Source: Arbacia lixula (Eukaryota; Echinodermata; Echinoidea; Arbacioida; Arbaciidae). Taken from it: 64,000 bases of DNA. The position numbers and the translations under genes are program-made. Where the stretch lies: contig OZ022585.1 in assembly GCA_963669155.1 (NCBI GenBank), forward strand, positions 12,603,867 through 12,667,866. The letters run 5' to 3'. The notes below the pieces were generated by a model. That model did not search any database, was not told the origin of the DNA, and was given only the letters and a program-made list of their open reading frames with translations. Positions 33,201-48,400 of the stretch are shown piece by piece. Position 1 is the first letter of the stretch, and each line of letters opens with the position of its first letter.

Positions 33201-36200
33201 CGTACATTCAAACCAGATATGGTCATGCTCCATTTGTATAATATTTTACAAGTTACGGTATGTTTTGTGACATGAATGCACATTTACAATTCTTGTTCAT
33301 GTGTGTATTATGTATGCATACTGTGCACATGTGAGATATGTTGGTGATGTAGAAATTACAAAGTATTTGAGTGTAGAATGTTGATGTGCCTTTTCAATAC
33401 TGGAAGTGTACATGAACTTGAGCACCATACACTCCAGCTCAAAGGAATTGGCATAGGAAAAGGGAAAGGGAAGAAAAGAAAAGGAGCCGCAGTTTTAAAC
33501 CGCGGTATATTTTGTCCAGTTCAGCATGAAACAAAGCATTGATGTTTCAGGCTGAACTGGACAAACTATACCACGGTTCAAAACTGCGGCTCCTTCCTTT
33601 TCCTCTATTTCCCTTTCCCTATGCCAATTCCTTTGAGCTGTAGTGTACCTGTACATGTACATGTAGGTACCTTACATTGCGAGACAAATGATTATCAGTA
33701 GCCATTTATCTGCAATGAGTAACATATTTACATGTAGCATGTAGGTAAAATGTTCAGATTTTTATTGCCTATAAAACAGTTGTTCTGTACAGTGTATATG
33801 GGGTAAATGTCCGTGTTCATACTGTCCATGTTGAATTCAACATTGAAAAATAGAGTAAATGATGTTTTTGGTTAATATGCAATGTACTGTACCAATGTAC
33901 CTGTTTGCAACATACTGCACATTCGCTTCTGTCTATGTAATGCACTGTACATTTATATATAATACATGTACATGCTCATTAAAAATGGTACTAGTACACT
34001 GTATGATGTAAGAAACAACATGAAATGCGGGGCCTGTTATGTAAACTTTGTTTTAAGTACCAGTACATTTACATACATAGAGTATGTAATTGGAGAGTGT
34101 CAAGGTACTTGAATGATGTACAATGTACATGTACATGTGTGCAAAGGTATAATACATTCCACAAGCACTTTAAAGACAGGGTAGCCCTGTGGCAGGTATA
34201 CAAATAACTTAAAAAAAAAAAAAAAACAGAAAGTGGTAGAAAAAAAAATACTGTACAAGAACTTCCTTCCCAATACCAGAAGTGGAAACTGACTTAAACG
34301 CAACATGTAAAGCGATTGCTAGATTTCTAGGAGGTTTTGAACTGTCCAAAACCTTCCTTATTCTTTCAGCCAAGAAATTGGAGACCGCTGCCCATACCAC
34401 AGTACATTCATACGTACATTCAATGTGAATGTCCGCTGCGTGATACTGTACATCACACACTGACAGGGGCAGTAAGATTACAAATGCAGGCAATGGTTGG
34501 GGCATTTCAAATTGTCCAAAACCTTCCTGTTCTTTCAGCCAAGAAATTGGAGACCGCGCTGCCCATACCACAGTGCATTCATGTACATTCAATGTAAATG
34601 TCCGCTGCCTGATACATCACACACTGACAGGGGCAGTAAGATGATAAATGCAGGCAATGGTTGGGTCATTTCAAATTGTCCAAAACCTTCCTGTTCTTTC
34701 AGCCAAGAAATTGGAGACCGCTGCCCATACCACAGTGCATTCATACATGTACATTCAATGTAAATGTCCGCTGCCTGATACATCACACACCGACAGGGGC
34801 AGTGTATTATACCTCTGCACACACATACATTGTACAACATTCAAGTACCTTAACACTCTCCAATTACAATTAGTTTTTCACTTCGTCTGAATAAGATTTC
34901 ATACACGTTATGGTCATGATGTACTATTGATTCCTGATTTCATACATTTACCTACACTGTACATGTACAGTATGCATGCGATTGCATCATTATTTCCATT
35001 TTAATGTTGCACATCAATTGTTAACTTCATGTTCTTCTACAGCAAATACTGTATACAGTACGTGCTTCATGTATATGGATCATTGGAACTACTGATTGAT
35101 CATGTACAGTGTTTAATTGATACAAATGATTTGTAATACCGTCATCACACTATACACCTGTACATGTACATGTTGTGTTCCAATGTCTTTACTGGGTGAG
35201 TACTTTATCATGTGTTATGTGTATACATGCACTGTACATGTCAGAACGATGTGTACTAATTGTACTTGTACAACATTTTGAAGAGACACATTTGTTGATT
35301 ACTTTACTATCACATCATGTGATCTTGGCCGAGTGTCAAAACGGTCCCCAAGCTCCTTATTACAATGTGTGGTACATGTGCTGTTGACATCAACACATCA
35401 ATTATTGATCTCACCAAGACTCCTTGACGGCTATGTGGTCTTCCTCTGTGTATAGAGATGTAGAGAATTTGCGGGTTGTTTCTTGTTGGGAAGATTGCCA
35501 GTAAGACGTCACAGCATTATTTACTACTGTAGTTCAAGATCTTTCACCTGCTCTTGAAATAGTCTTATCGTAAAGACTGTGTTTCCCTTCTTTTTCACAA
35601 ACTCTAAAGTACCACTTTACTGTTGCACTTTACCATGTACATGTACCATAGATTTTACAATAGCGATCCCTATCATAGATTAATGTGACTCACAAGTCTC
35701 CCGCATAGCAAATATTAAAAAATATTACATTTTGTCACATCCACTTTGCATTAATTTTAATCATTTCGTATTGGAGTTCTTACTACATGTTTGTACTAGG
35801 AGATTTTGTTCATGACCATTCTTCCTTCATGAACTTGGATACACACATTTATTGCCAAGAAGTGGCATACCAGCATGCTGTACATACTTTTATTGCAGTG
35901 TAACATGTACCATTTTCAGTAAATTGAGTAAGTTGCATGCCACGAAAAACAGTGGCGCGAGCATTGGGATCCAAACAACTTCATGTACATGTAAACATCC
36001 ATGGCAATGCCAATATGTACTATGTTCTACGTGGACAGTACTTTGTACATGTCGGTATTTGTATCTGAAAATCATTGGTCCATGTAGTTTGATTGATGAA
36101 AATAACATGGGCTGAGTTTATAAACTACACCATGTGTAGGTTCAATGGCTGACACAAGGAAAATCATGAATATTCAAAAGGACACACCTCCACCATACCC

Positions 36201-36453
36201 CCTATTTCAACCAATCAGAGACCCCTGGCTGATAGAGCAGTAGGATATTGCATCAGGTGATGTGAGTTGTGTGTACAGGTACAACTGTATGCTGTACATG
36301 CATGTGTGTGTGTGTATTGACTTTGTGCGCTTAGTGTGTCTACTGTGTGTGTATTTTGTGTGAATTGGCAGTAGGGCTGGCACACATAATAGAATGTGTG
36401 TGTGATGTGCATAGAGATATCTCCTCTTTGTGCGCTTGTGAGTGTGTGTTGCA

Positions 36454-36484
<31 letters not shown>

Positions 36485-39400
36485 GTGTAGCACTGGGAGG
36501 TAAAGCCAAGTGAGGTATTCATGAATATTCATACCCATTCTGGGCAGCTGTTCTGAGAGTGATGCAATATCCTGCACTTGTTTCTGCATTCATGGATCTC
36601 TCCCCACACTAGAGCTGTGAGCAGACCGGTTCTGACGAGTTATTCACCTACACATGCAGGCATTTAATGGGCGCGTGCACAGCATTATTGTATTGATAAT
36701 ACTGGTAGATGATGATCATTGGCTGAGGAGAAGGATTGCATAAGACAAAATACAACCCAGGACAAGGTTGATGGAATCACAACATCAACAGCAGGACGGC
36801 CAAATGCTGGGTATTGCAAACTGCTACCAGTCTCCTGGACGTACCGGCAGTGGCGCGGTGGATGGTTATGAATTAAGTGATTGCTCGGAGCAGGACGATC
36901 TCAAGGAGGAAGAGGACACGATGGGGAAGCAGTGTTGTGCGAGTTGTATGGAGAATGAGATGCATCTCGGTCAGGCTGACGGGCAGGGCAGAAATGAGGA
37001 GGAGGAGGAGGAGGTGGAGGGGGATGAGAGAGGTGCTGGTGGTGATGGGAATGGTGGGGGTGATGGTCTGATGATGACAACCTCCAAGCAGAACCAGCCG
37101 GCAGGAAAGCGCTGCCTGTCGCAAACCACGCAGGTTAGTTGATGGATTGGGGTACCCTCCGGAAACAAGTTTATCAAACTTTGTAGTCTTTGGCTTGCTG
37201 CCCACTAGGTCGAGGAATGTGATTCCTTGTTTATAAATTCATATCAAAAGTTTGTGTGTAGGACCCAGTGGATGATAACCCCTGGGTCCTCTTGCCTAAA
37301 AGTTACCATTAATAGTAATTCTGTCATCAATGGTAAGTACACTGTCAATCATGTTCAAGGTTTCCATAGAAATTGCCATTGATAACAAAGTTACCATCAA
37401 TTGTAAGTTTTATGCAATAGGGCCCAGGTTGGTGTTGATTTTTGAAAGTTTTGTGAACCTTGCGAATGTTTATGCAATGTGTTTTTGTCATCTTTCTAAT
37501 TGCAAGTATGATATCTCAAAACCAATGTACAGGGTTAAATGAAAGAAATGCCATGTAGAGTGTTCACATTGTACAACACTTGATAAGGCTTGTTCAAACA
37601 TACATACAGTATACACATACAGTATTTGTTTAATGAAATAACATGAACTTTATGGTACAGGGGTAGTAGTGGAAGTGGTACCAGGCAGTAATCATGACAG
37701 AACCCTCTCTGCCATCACCACATGGTACACATTTTGTTTGATTTCAATGATGTCATCATTTTGAGATGATTCCATCCTGGTATCCTGAAGTCAAACAGGA
37801 ATGGGACCTGCCACGGTCATGGCAGAACAGCACTCCATTGATCGTGGGTTCCATCATCTTAGTCTTCACCATAGTCACAGGCCCTTCCCTTGAGTGTTGT
37901 ACAATGTTACAATCACATTGCTCCTTACTTTTGGTGCATGTATATGTACTGCAGCTCAAAGGAATTGGCATTGGGAAAGGGAAGGAGCCTCAGTTTTAAA
38001 CCACTGTATATTTTGTCCAGTTCAGCAGGAAACACGATGCTTTAGCCTAAAAAGCATTATGTTTCATGGTGAACTGGACAAAGTTTACCACGGTTTCAAT
38101 CTGCGGCTCCTTCCCTTTCATCCCTTTCCCTATGCCAATTCCTTTGAGCTGGAATGTATATAAACATATACATTTGTATGTATTTCATTTCCTGTTCCTG
38201 TTTAGAATCAGTAACCAGGATCTGTAGGCAGCCATCATGGTCATCCAATTCTCAGAATAAGTTTTATCAAGAAAAAATCTGTAATTTGTTCTACTAAAAA
38301 ATAGAATGTCAGGAAATAGTCATTGTATTACAATGAATGTGAATAAGAAGAATGAAATTATGATGTATTTTATATTTTGTCTGTCACATTGAATTGTTCA
38401 TTTACTGTGTGTATGGGTTTGTTTTGTAAGGAACAGCTCTCTGAATGAAAGGTGTCCTAAAAACTGATGAGACAACCCTGGATTAAGATGGATGCATATT
38501 ATAACATTATTCTTACGTTCAGTTTTTTTTGTGAAGAACCTAGACCCCATTTACACCAAGCTAAAAGGCAGGCCTCGGGGCGGCTCGAGGCCGGCCTAAA
38601 TGCTGTGTAAATGGAAAGGAGGCCTCGGGCCGGCCTAAATGCGGTGTAAAAGGTGCGGCAAGGTTAAGAAAGGAGGCCTCAAATCGGGGCCGGCCTCGGG
38701 CCTCCTTTGCATTTACACCAAGCTTCGGGCCGGCCCAAGGCCGGCCTAAAAGCTTGGTGTAAATGCACACAATTGAGGGCCTCGGGCCGGCCTTTTGGTG
38801 TAAATCGGGCCCTACTCTTCATTGTTTCCTTTTTCTTCTTTAATATGCTTTTCACACTAGCACACGTTCATGTTTCTCACCCTCTTTCCATGTCCTTTGT
38901 TGTTGGTCCTCTGTCCTTCAGTGACAAGCTCTGGCAAAACCCTAAACTTGTTGGTAAAATTTAAAGAAATTATTTTGACGAATTGAATTATCTAGCCCTT
39001 TCTCTTTCATTTGATACCAGTTCTGCAATAATGTGGTACAAATTAAAAGTTATGATTGCTTTACATATTTTTTCTTTCACTAAAACTTAGAAGTAATAAA
39101 GTCTTCAAGTGCTGTAGCTAATTGTAGCAAAAACATACATATCAAAGTTTGTGGTTTTGACAGAGTGGTTCTCTTCTGGTAAAGTGGCCAGGATTGTAGA
39201 CTATATAGATACATGTAGATAGGAGTCATTAGAGTCCACCAAGCTTACCTTGACCATAACCTCTCTTTAATATCAGCTTAACCATTGTTTCAGTTTCCTC
39301 AAACATGGGTCTTGTGATGATGGTTAATCAATCAGACTTGGGTTTGATGAACTTCACCTGTGGACAGGAAGTTACACATCCAAGAAGTGAAGTACAAGTG

Positions 39401-42400
39401 TTTTATTGCTGAAGCATAGTAAAATAGCTACATGTACAGGTATACCGTGTACATGTACTGTACAATACAGTCTGGATACTGGATAGTTGGATTCTGGAAA
39501 AACATTGTTATGAGGTACAATGTAAATGTTGGTAGATTAATACTGTACATGAAGGTCCATATTCAAAATAACTCATCTAATGCTGTCACAAAATCATTGA
39601 TTTTTATCACAGGATGATTTCAATTATATGCTATAATTATTATGAGGACAGACTCAATATGCCATGTTGATTCCAAGGGCAAAATGAATTATTGAATCGT
39701 AAAAATGTTTCGTTTTATTTTATTTGACGTCCATTAATACACTGTTCTTTACATTACTTACTGTATGTACAACTACATGTAGTAGGTCTATGAATTCATG
39801 TACAGTATGAATTCTCACATAAACACTACATGTAGTATATGAGCGCAATGTGTGTTGATTGGAGTGAGATATGGAAAATGGGTGGGGCAAATTTGAAAGT
39901 GATTCAAAATAACAACTCAGCAGTATGTGCACACAGTACAGCAATGTTGGCGAAAAAAGAGATGGGTTATCAAAGGAGAACATTTCATCAATGTGGGTTA
40001 TCATTACAAGGAGGAGTCAGTTGTTCTAGAAAGCTGGGTAAACTGGGTTGTGGACAAGGTCATTCACAGACTTGAATGCTGTCTTGACCTACACGTGTAC
40101 ATGTAATACTTTGAGTTTTAATGCATTTGTAGGCTTACATGTGTATGTACATGTACGAATCATTGTACTTCAGTAGAAATGTTGCATGATGGGAGATTCC
40201 ATAAATGAGGGTGCTACAGTACAGTCATGTAGTTTCAAACATTTTTTTTTTTGTGGTGTCTGTCCCTTAATGCAAGGAATTCTGATTACATGTATATACT
40301 ATACATTGCACATTCTTCATAACCCAAAACAAAAATGGGATACCGGTATGTAGAAAGATAAAACTGATCATAAAATATACACTGTACAGTATGTACAGGT
40401 ATCCTCCATACCTACAGGGGACATGGGCAATGCCTCAAACTGGCATCGTATTTGTTAGTCATTCGCTCTAATACATTGTCAGTCCACCTGAACCCCCTTT
40501 GACTTCAATTGTGGTTTAGGTAACAATTTGATGACAATCTCCATTGAAATCAGAGCAGTTTTCTTTTATACAGCTCTCTGAAATGTGATTTTTGTTTACC
40601 TCTGTATATCTACAGATATATATACTAGATCAACATTTTTCTGGAAGTATTTTCTTTGTTAAGCAAACAAATCAAACTTATTCATTTGTCCCCACCCTTT
40701 TTGCATAAATAGCCGATCAATGTGTTTTCAAACATGTGCTATGCTCTGAAGAGTGTAAACGTCACAGTCATGTGACTGACTGGTAATTAATCCATTTTGC
40801 AAAGAGACGGCTATCACTGTACCATGATTGAGAATAGCGTACGTGTTCTGGCGCACATTTCTGTGTCAATCTTTCTGTCATTCATTAATTTGTTCTTCGG
40901 CGTGCTATCCATCATAGACGGTGTAGTAGGTCACCATGCACATCAGTCAGTCATCACTCTCATTCCTCTCTAGGGTAGCTTTCAGACGGAGCTGAACTAC
41001 GGCATTATGGCCTTGTCCTCACATACATGTACATGTACACTGTAATGTACACATGTACATGTATACATACGTGTACTATCTTGTAAGAACATCAACCGGC
41101 CAGCAGCGCATTAAATTCTACCGATTATAAACACAGAAGTTGTGTTTCTACATGAATACATGAACATGTAATTATAAAAACTTTTTTGCAGTGTGAACAT
41201 GCTAATTGTAGATGTACATAATACTCAAATGATATGTTTTCATGTTGAAATGTTTACATGAATTTTGCACAGTATACAGCATTTGCTATGCACATGAATT
41301 TGCTGTACACATGAGCACCCAAATTAAAATGAACCATTAAAGTCAAGAAAATTAAATTGGGCCAATTTCTGCTAAAAAGCTTTGAGAGGACCACTGGGCA
41401 TTACAAAACTAATGCTTAGTTGGTTTGGTACTTGAATTGGACGTCAATCATACTGTTGTGGGGTCTGATACAGTATGTTTCTGTTATTTCAGAACAATGC
41501 AGTTAATAAATACGGCGAGCGGATCACCGGTTATCTTGTTGTTAGCGTGTGCCACTTTTTTGCATGTTCGCTAGATCAATACATGTACATGTACGTTATT
41601 ATTGTACATAAGCGATTGATTGCACAGCTGAAACGATAGTGCGGTGCGCACACAAACAATTTTTGAGATTTTCTTTGCTGGCTGCAATATATTGCAATTC
41701 CAATCCATTAGAGTAACGGTAGGTGGTATCATTGTCAGAACTGCGCTGACAGAACTATTGAAATGTGAAATTAAAAATGATTCCCTAGCAATGTACAAAC
41801 TCAGGATCTCAAACTTGTTTTGGATGTTTATTTGAGATCTACAGGTTTATATCTTTGATGTGCCCGGTGGGACCCTTTGAAAGACATGTAGGAAACCCCT
41901 TTGTTAAAAGTTAGTATGGCATACACTGCATGTACACAAAAATAATTGCTTTTATTTTTACCAGGTGTACTGAAAAAGTAATATTGGGACATCTGCAATT
42001 CTGCAATGATATTTGCTCTGTAAATTATATATTTTTTATTGTGTTCATACATATAATAGCATTTAAAATGTGTGTGTAAACTACATGTACATACGCATAC
42101 GAGACAGCTGAATGCATAGTTTTCAATGTTGATCAAGGTCTAGTCACAGTCCATTACTCACTTCTATAGACCACAAATCATACTGAGGTAAACATATGTA
42201 AACATACAAGGGGCCTATGTAATTAAGGACAGGGTGGCCTATTTGCAAAAGTCATGAAACTCAGCAATAACACATGTGTACAGGTACATGTAGAGCATGT
42301 AACATCATATTCACAGCAAACCTTGCTGAAGGCATGTTTTCATGTTTATGTGGAGTACCATCTTGCTTGCCATTACATTTTCCTATATGAATTCTGTCAA

Positions 42401-45400
42401 ATGTGATTTCTGTATATGTGCATGTGGGTGAGTTTGTTATTATAATATGCTGTGAAAAATAACTCCAGAAATACAGCCATGTATTTTTATTGTTCATCAA
42501 GGGCAATACAGTAGAATAAAATCACCTGCACTGCTCTGGACTCATGAATACCAACAAGCTAGAGAATGGAAATCCATGGTTATTGATTGCTATGTGTTAA
42601 ACCCTTCTGTACATGTAATGATGTCACTGCCTGCAAGTTGTTGCCTGAATTATGTGGGTGACAGTACTGTACATCTTGTGAATGAAACATGTACACGAAG
42701 TGTTACTGTGTACCTACCTGTCCATGCAATACCGGTAAGAAAACCAAGAAATGTACATTGTATTTTGAAATGTTGTAATATTGTCATACATGTACATGTA
42801 ATATGCTTGCTTTTTTTCTTTGGATGTGTTTCATAAAAGAAATGAAGGTGTATTGTGTACCTACGTATGTAATAAGAAAACTGAGAAGACTATGATGGTT
42901 TTTATTGTTGTACTACCTGTAACATGTTTGCTTTCTTCTTCCAATGTAACTTTTTGTTTTTTGTATTATAATTCTTGTTTATTGAATCAGTGATGCTTTC
43001 CGTTGTAACTCTGTATATCTCACCCTGCATCTAGCATTGATTAAGCTGTGACTTCGGCTTTGTATATTTATATCCCTATATTGTTTCTGAATGACTAATA
43101 AAGTTATCTTGAAAAAAAAATGAGATGAAAGTGTCACTAATGATAATATTTTCCAGTAATGATATTTAATTTTCCATCTGTTTTCTTCTTGTTGTTTGGC
43201 AGGACCAGGGTGGGAAAGTCCCCCGACAGTGCGGCACAGGGCCAAGCTCATTCATACCAAATTCACAGGTAAGAACAAGTTCCTTCTTGGAGACTCCATG
43301 CAATGAAGATATGAAGAAAATGGGATGATAAACAATTGTTTCTCAAGCAAAGAAAAAGTTACCTAGGGGCTCAGGACAGTTAAGCCCTTCCAATAAGAAA
43401 AAGAGACCCTGTGAATGATAACAAAAAAGCTGTTAGAACAACATTTTTTTAATCATAGGGTGTAATATAAAACATACGTTTTTCATGGTATTAATTCGTG
43501 AGATTAGGCTTGAAAAGTAGCTTACCATGAATTTATTTTAAATTTCACCTGAATTCAAGACTTAAAATGGTTCAGTAGAGCACCTAAACTTGCCTTTATT
43601 AATGGATTAAGAGCGAAGAGGCAGTTTAGTTACATGTCGATAATGACGTAAATAATGCATCTATAGTGTATGCATTACGTGGTTTATCTGAGCATGACAT
43701 TGGTTGCTCCCTTACTATACCATTAAGAGCAGTAATGGTTGCCAGCAATCAAGTTTTATCTCACTGCTGACAATATGTCGCTATTTCTTGTTTTCATCAG
43801 TATAACACACATATCATTATAGAGCACAAGTTTGGCTGGCAGGAAAAGCAACAGAACCATAATGAAATCAATTGTACAGTGTAGAGTTGACCACAAAGCA
43901 TTTATTTTTATACAAAGTTCCTGATTTATGCATGTCCAGGCATCAAGGACCCACATTATCCCAACAAACATAACCAGGGTCGTCACACTCACAATGACAA
44001 GCAAGAGAGTTCCTCTACCTTCTATATTCTCACACATCATATTACTAGGTAGCCTGGCTTCCAGGCTGTGGGACAATTAAGATTTAAACTGTCACAAGTA
44101 TACATGTACACCCTGATACACAAGTGCTGACAAGATTAATTCTCCCTCTTGCAGTCATGTCATCGAGCATGTCCTGTGGATGCAGTCCTATGGATGCATC
44201 CACAAGTCCTGTAAAAGAACAAGTTGTGCATTGGATTTTTAAAGCGGGTTTAGGGATTACATATCACTCGACCTCTATCTTTGTTCTGCAGATCAAGTCT
44301 AATAGCACATGAACTAGTACACAAAACTAAAATTCATTTTACACTGGTACATGTACAGTGTATGCACTTACAATACATTTACAGTATCAGTCGTACACTT
44401 GTATCTTTAATACATTTGATATATGAACCAGCTTGGGGCCATGTACATCGCTATAGGTCAAGTTCACAGTTTGTTTTCTTAGCCAGTGCATTATAATCAG
44501 AGATCATATTACACTGTGTAAAATCAGAGCAGCATTGTATTGTGACAGCAGAGTGATCGATGCCCTCATAGGTTAAATAATGTCAAAGATCATACAATGT
44601 TTAACAAAGTAAACTATAACTTGATGTAAATTCTTATTCATCCAGTTGAGATCAATATAAAGGAAGTTGAATAAAAAAAAATGGAAACAAACTCACTGAT
44701 GCAACATTTCACCAATTTTCAAATGGCTTCTTCGGGGGAATGACAATCCTGGTAAAAGGGAGGCCCTTATAATGCTTGAGATTGTGCAGATACGGTGTGT
44801 ACTGAACTGTGTCCAGCGCGCGAAAGACAACAAGGAATCTTTAGAATAGCCCGGTCCCGCGTGCGTCAAGTTGAAGTGGAGGCCTCCTTTCTTGTTAAGG
44901 GATGGGCTTTCCACTCTTTCCCAGATGGCTTCCTTGACTCCACGTTCAAACCATCTGGATTCCTTGTCCAAGATAATAACCTTCTTCATGTCAAATGAGT
45001 GTTTGCTAGAACTTATGTGAATGTTAAATGTGAGTGTTAAATACTTTGTGCTATGAAGTCACAAAAGGCTCCTTGCCAACCCCATATTTGAATCTAGTTT
45101 TAATCCAAATAGAGAGTGACAAGTACACTACCATAATGCGTGAACATGAATATACAGTATTGAGAAAATATGGTCATGCTCAGAAATTAAAAGAAAACAG
45201 CAGCATTTTAGTTTGGTTTATTGCTGCAATACAATAGGTAAAATACAATTGTACAATATGTAGGTAGGGAGGTGCATGTAATTTAAGCAGGACAAAATGT
45301 TCAGATAAAGTCATTGTGTATCAGGTGACGAATGCACAACCAGCATTGGGTAACGATCATTAGAGAAGTCATTGACTTTGAAGCTGTGAGCTAGAAATTA

Positions 45401-48400
45401 GATTGGACGGCGAGTGTCCCTGCCAGCAAGTTTGTTCTCATTTCTACAAATTCCAGGTAATTGAATCTGACATGACGTCATGGGGGAAACGCAGTGGAAG
45501 TCTATTGTCAGATATTAGCCTTAAACTAGCCAAATATCCTGTCATTTGTGTCAAGAAGATTCAGTATTGCATTGCTGAGAGGTTTACAGGAATTACTCAG
45601 GTTCATGACAAAGGATTTCCTCAACCTCGGTTGATCTACTATCTCAGTACTATGTATACATGTACCTTTTACTTTGTTGACATCTGTTTCCAAGTGGAGT
45701 CTGTGGTGTGTGGAAAAAGACGTAATAGTGTGATTAACTGTGTGATATATTGGCATTATTCCAATCAGGATTAAAGTGTGTTCTCTTTGTAAGATGCTGA
45801 TGCCAGTCTATTTGATCAGTAGTATACATGTGTAGGGGGTTCAGCTGACTCACATGTAGTTTCAGCAATTTTTAAGAAATTGCAATTAGTGAACTTTTAA
45901 AGATTTGTACTTCTTTGTTTTTCTTTTCTTCATATTCTTACTTTCATATCTTTAAGTGGTCTCTTGGACTATGTCATAATATTGTCTGACATTTGATCTC
46001 TTTATTGAAGGTCATATTACAGTAGATAACACAGAGGAGATGTACGTGACACTCACTCAGAAGTAATGCTGAAATATCTTCTTGTTTTGTTAAGGTAAAT
46101 TAAAAAGGAGGAAGATTAAAAAAACATATGTGAAATATTCGAAATGGTTTATCCACAAATAACCCTCAGATTGCTTCTTTATTTTTGATAGCAAATCTAC
46201 TAACTCTACAAACATATGACTGTTACTGCTACAAAATCAAAATAACCTGAGATATTCTATTGATCTTTTATTTCTGAGAACTATTGAAAAGATCGCCAGC
46301 TATTGTCTATAACATTTCAACCGTGCCTCCCATAAGTTACGAGTTGCGCATTCGCGGAAGAGTTAATTGCTCTAGACTCAAGTAACTACCGTCATTGATA
46401 ACAGATCTGAGTAATGTGTTGGGGAAAGGAAGTGGTACTATGTGTAGCAGAGATGAGAGATGACATGTGACTCCCATAGGTACTGATGAACCCCTGTCCT
46501 AAGTCAGGAATAAAAAAGTATATAAAGAGTGCCTCTCTCAATTATTCAGTGTTGAGAAATGGTATAAAAAAATATATTATTCATTTGTTTGCTTAGTTTG
46601 TTTCAATACATGAGAGGGATTGCGGGTTGTCTCTTTAGCAGGCAGGATATTTGGGTCCCAGTGAACAAAATCATACCAGGGCTTAGGGCAATTAAGTCCC
46701 TGCAATGTACATGTACATGTATGACGAGCCTCCATGAATGAATAAAGAGCCCTTTGTGAAAATATTTTTTTCCCCATCGTGTACAATGCATAACAAGTCT
46801 TTACAAGAAGCCCCCACAAATGATTTGTTTTCCCCATGATGGGTCCACATCCATGACAGTTACATGTAGTTTGAAAAAGAAAAGACAGGAAGTCATTCCT
46901 TTCCACTTATTTTCACAATAAAGTGTACTGATCAATTTTGCAGTTCTTTCATTTGTGAGTTACAATTTTGTTAACACCCCATCAGACAACAGAATCAGTG
47001 TCCAATTTCATGTGAAACTGCACAAGGTTCCTGATGTGCTGTAACAAAATTACAGAGTGAAAACACAATATGTTTAGTTTATAGTACATGTAGGTCATGT
47101 TGAGCAATGTAATGAAAGCAAAGCGTGTATACTTCATTTACAATTGGAAATTGAAGTGAGTGTTTGATTACTTTGTGTCATAAAAATCCTTCTTACCATG
47201 AACTTGAGGGAGGATAACAATGCATTGATGAGGACACGTGCCTGTTCACACGCGCAAGTGTGTTTATTGCATAAGTCTGATCACATCTTGCATCCTGGGC
47301 TTTTCCCAGCATATTTCCTCTTTTCCTGTGGGCCCTATTTGCATTCTGTAATCTGTTCAGGAAATTATTGGAAATTGAAGGAATCTAGGCAGGCACTTAG
47401 CCAATCCTCTCCTCGTCCCCCCTTCCTGAGAACCGCGTGTTGCCATACGTGGAAAGATCGAGCTCGGTAACCACGCATGTAACACGTCATGCGATTACAG
47501 CATTCCGACTCCTCTGGAAATATCAAAGGTGTGAGCAAACTCTTCGATCAAACTCGCATTTGCTGTTCAGTGTCTTGAAATAATTTTTGCATCTCTATCA
47601 GGCTGTGAATGGCTGTGTCATCATGGGTCCTTACCCATGGTGTATGAAGAAAAAGGTAGGTGCTCAGGTAAAAGTTTTGTTTTCAAGTACTTTATTAACT
47701 TGCATGTACTGTTATGCCTTTCAGGACTTCCTTTGTGTGAATGCAAGGAATTATAAATCAGAGAGTACTGTAGAAAAGATATTAGTTGCTGAAAACCTTT
47801 ATGTTGTCTATAGTGGATATTGTTCTGGTATTGATGCTGTTGCATGGTTTAATTTTACATGTATAGTATCTAGATCAGGAAAATAATATATTACAGGAAT
47901 TTGTAATATTTGCCAAAGGGATACACTATCTTTAAAGGTAAGGGAAAGAAGTGGTTTTGTGATACTCTGATACTTCATCAGTTGTTGCTACTCTGACAAA
48001 CCTCAGACAAGCTTCGGGGCTACCATTAGAAGTTGTGTTTGAACGATGTGTGTACAATTTGCATATATACATAATGAATATGTTTTATTACGGTCATGAA
48101 ATCAAAGACATTTCTGTCAGGTTATCCTACATGTACATTGACCGTCTGCTAATAAAAGATTGACAGTTATGGGCACAAAGTGCACCAAAGTTTGCAAAGT
48201 ACCCCAAGAATATGGTGTGATGTTTATCTCGACAGTGATTCGCCTACAAACAAAAGGATGTCACATGGTGATGTGTCAATGCTTATCAGGTATTCCCGAT
48301 GTCTTTATTTGCTTCTGTTATGGGGACAACCTAACGATACCAAGGCCTTGATGCCAGAAGGATATAGGATCGTGGTATAAACAGGAATAAGAGGCCCATT

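Noticed and set aside
34209-34890. Cluster of overlapping frames with repeated peptide motifs
   Set aside because: Produced by the three 165-bp tandem units; frames appear on both strands.
36207-36589. His/Thr-rich minus-strand frames
   Set aside because: Translation of the TG microsatellite.
36768-36770. Start of sestrin exon 1b three bases earlier
   Set aside because: This codon is TTG; the real ATG is 36771.
43360-43480. GGGCTCAGGACAGTTAAGCCC-like block, similar to 46670-46760, 7860-8000 and 4070-4190
   Set aside because: Probably an old dispersed repeat, but similarity is patchy and boundaries are not visible.
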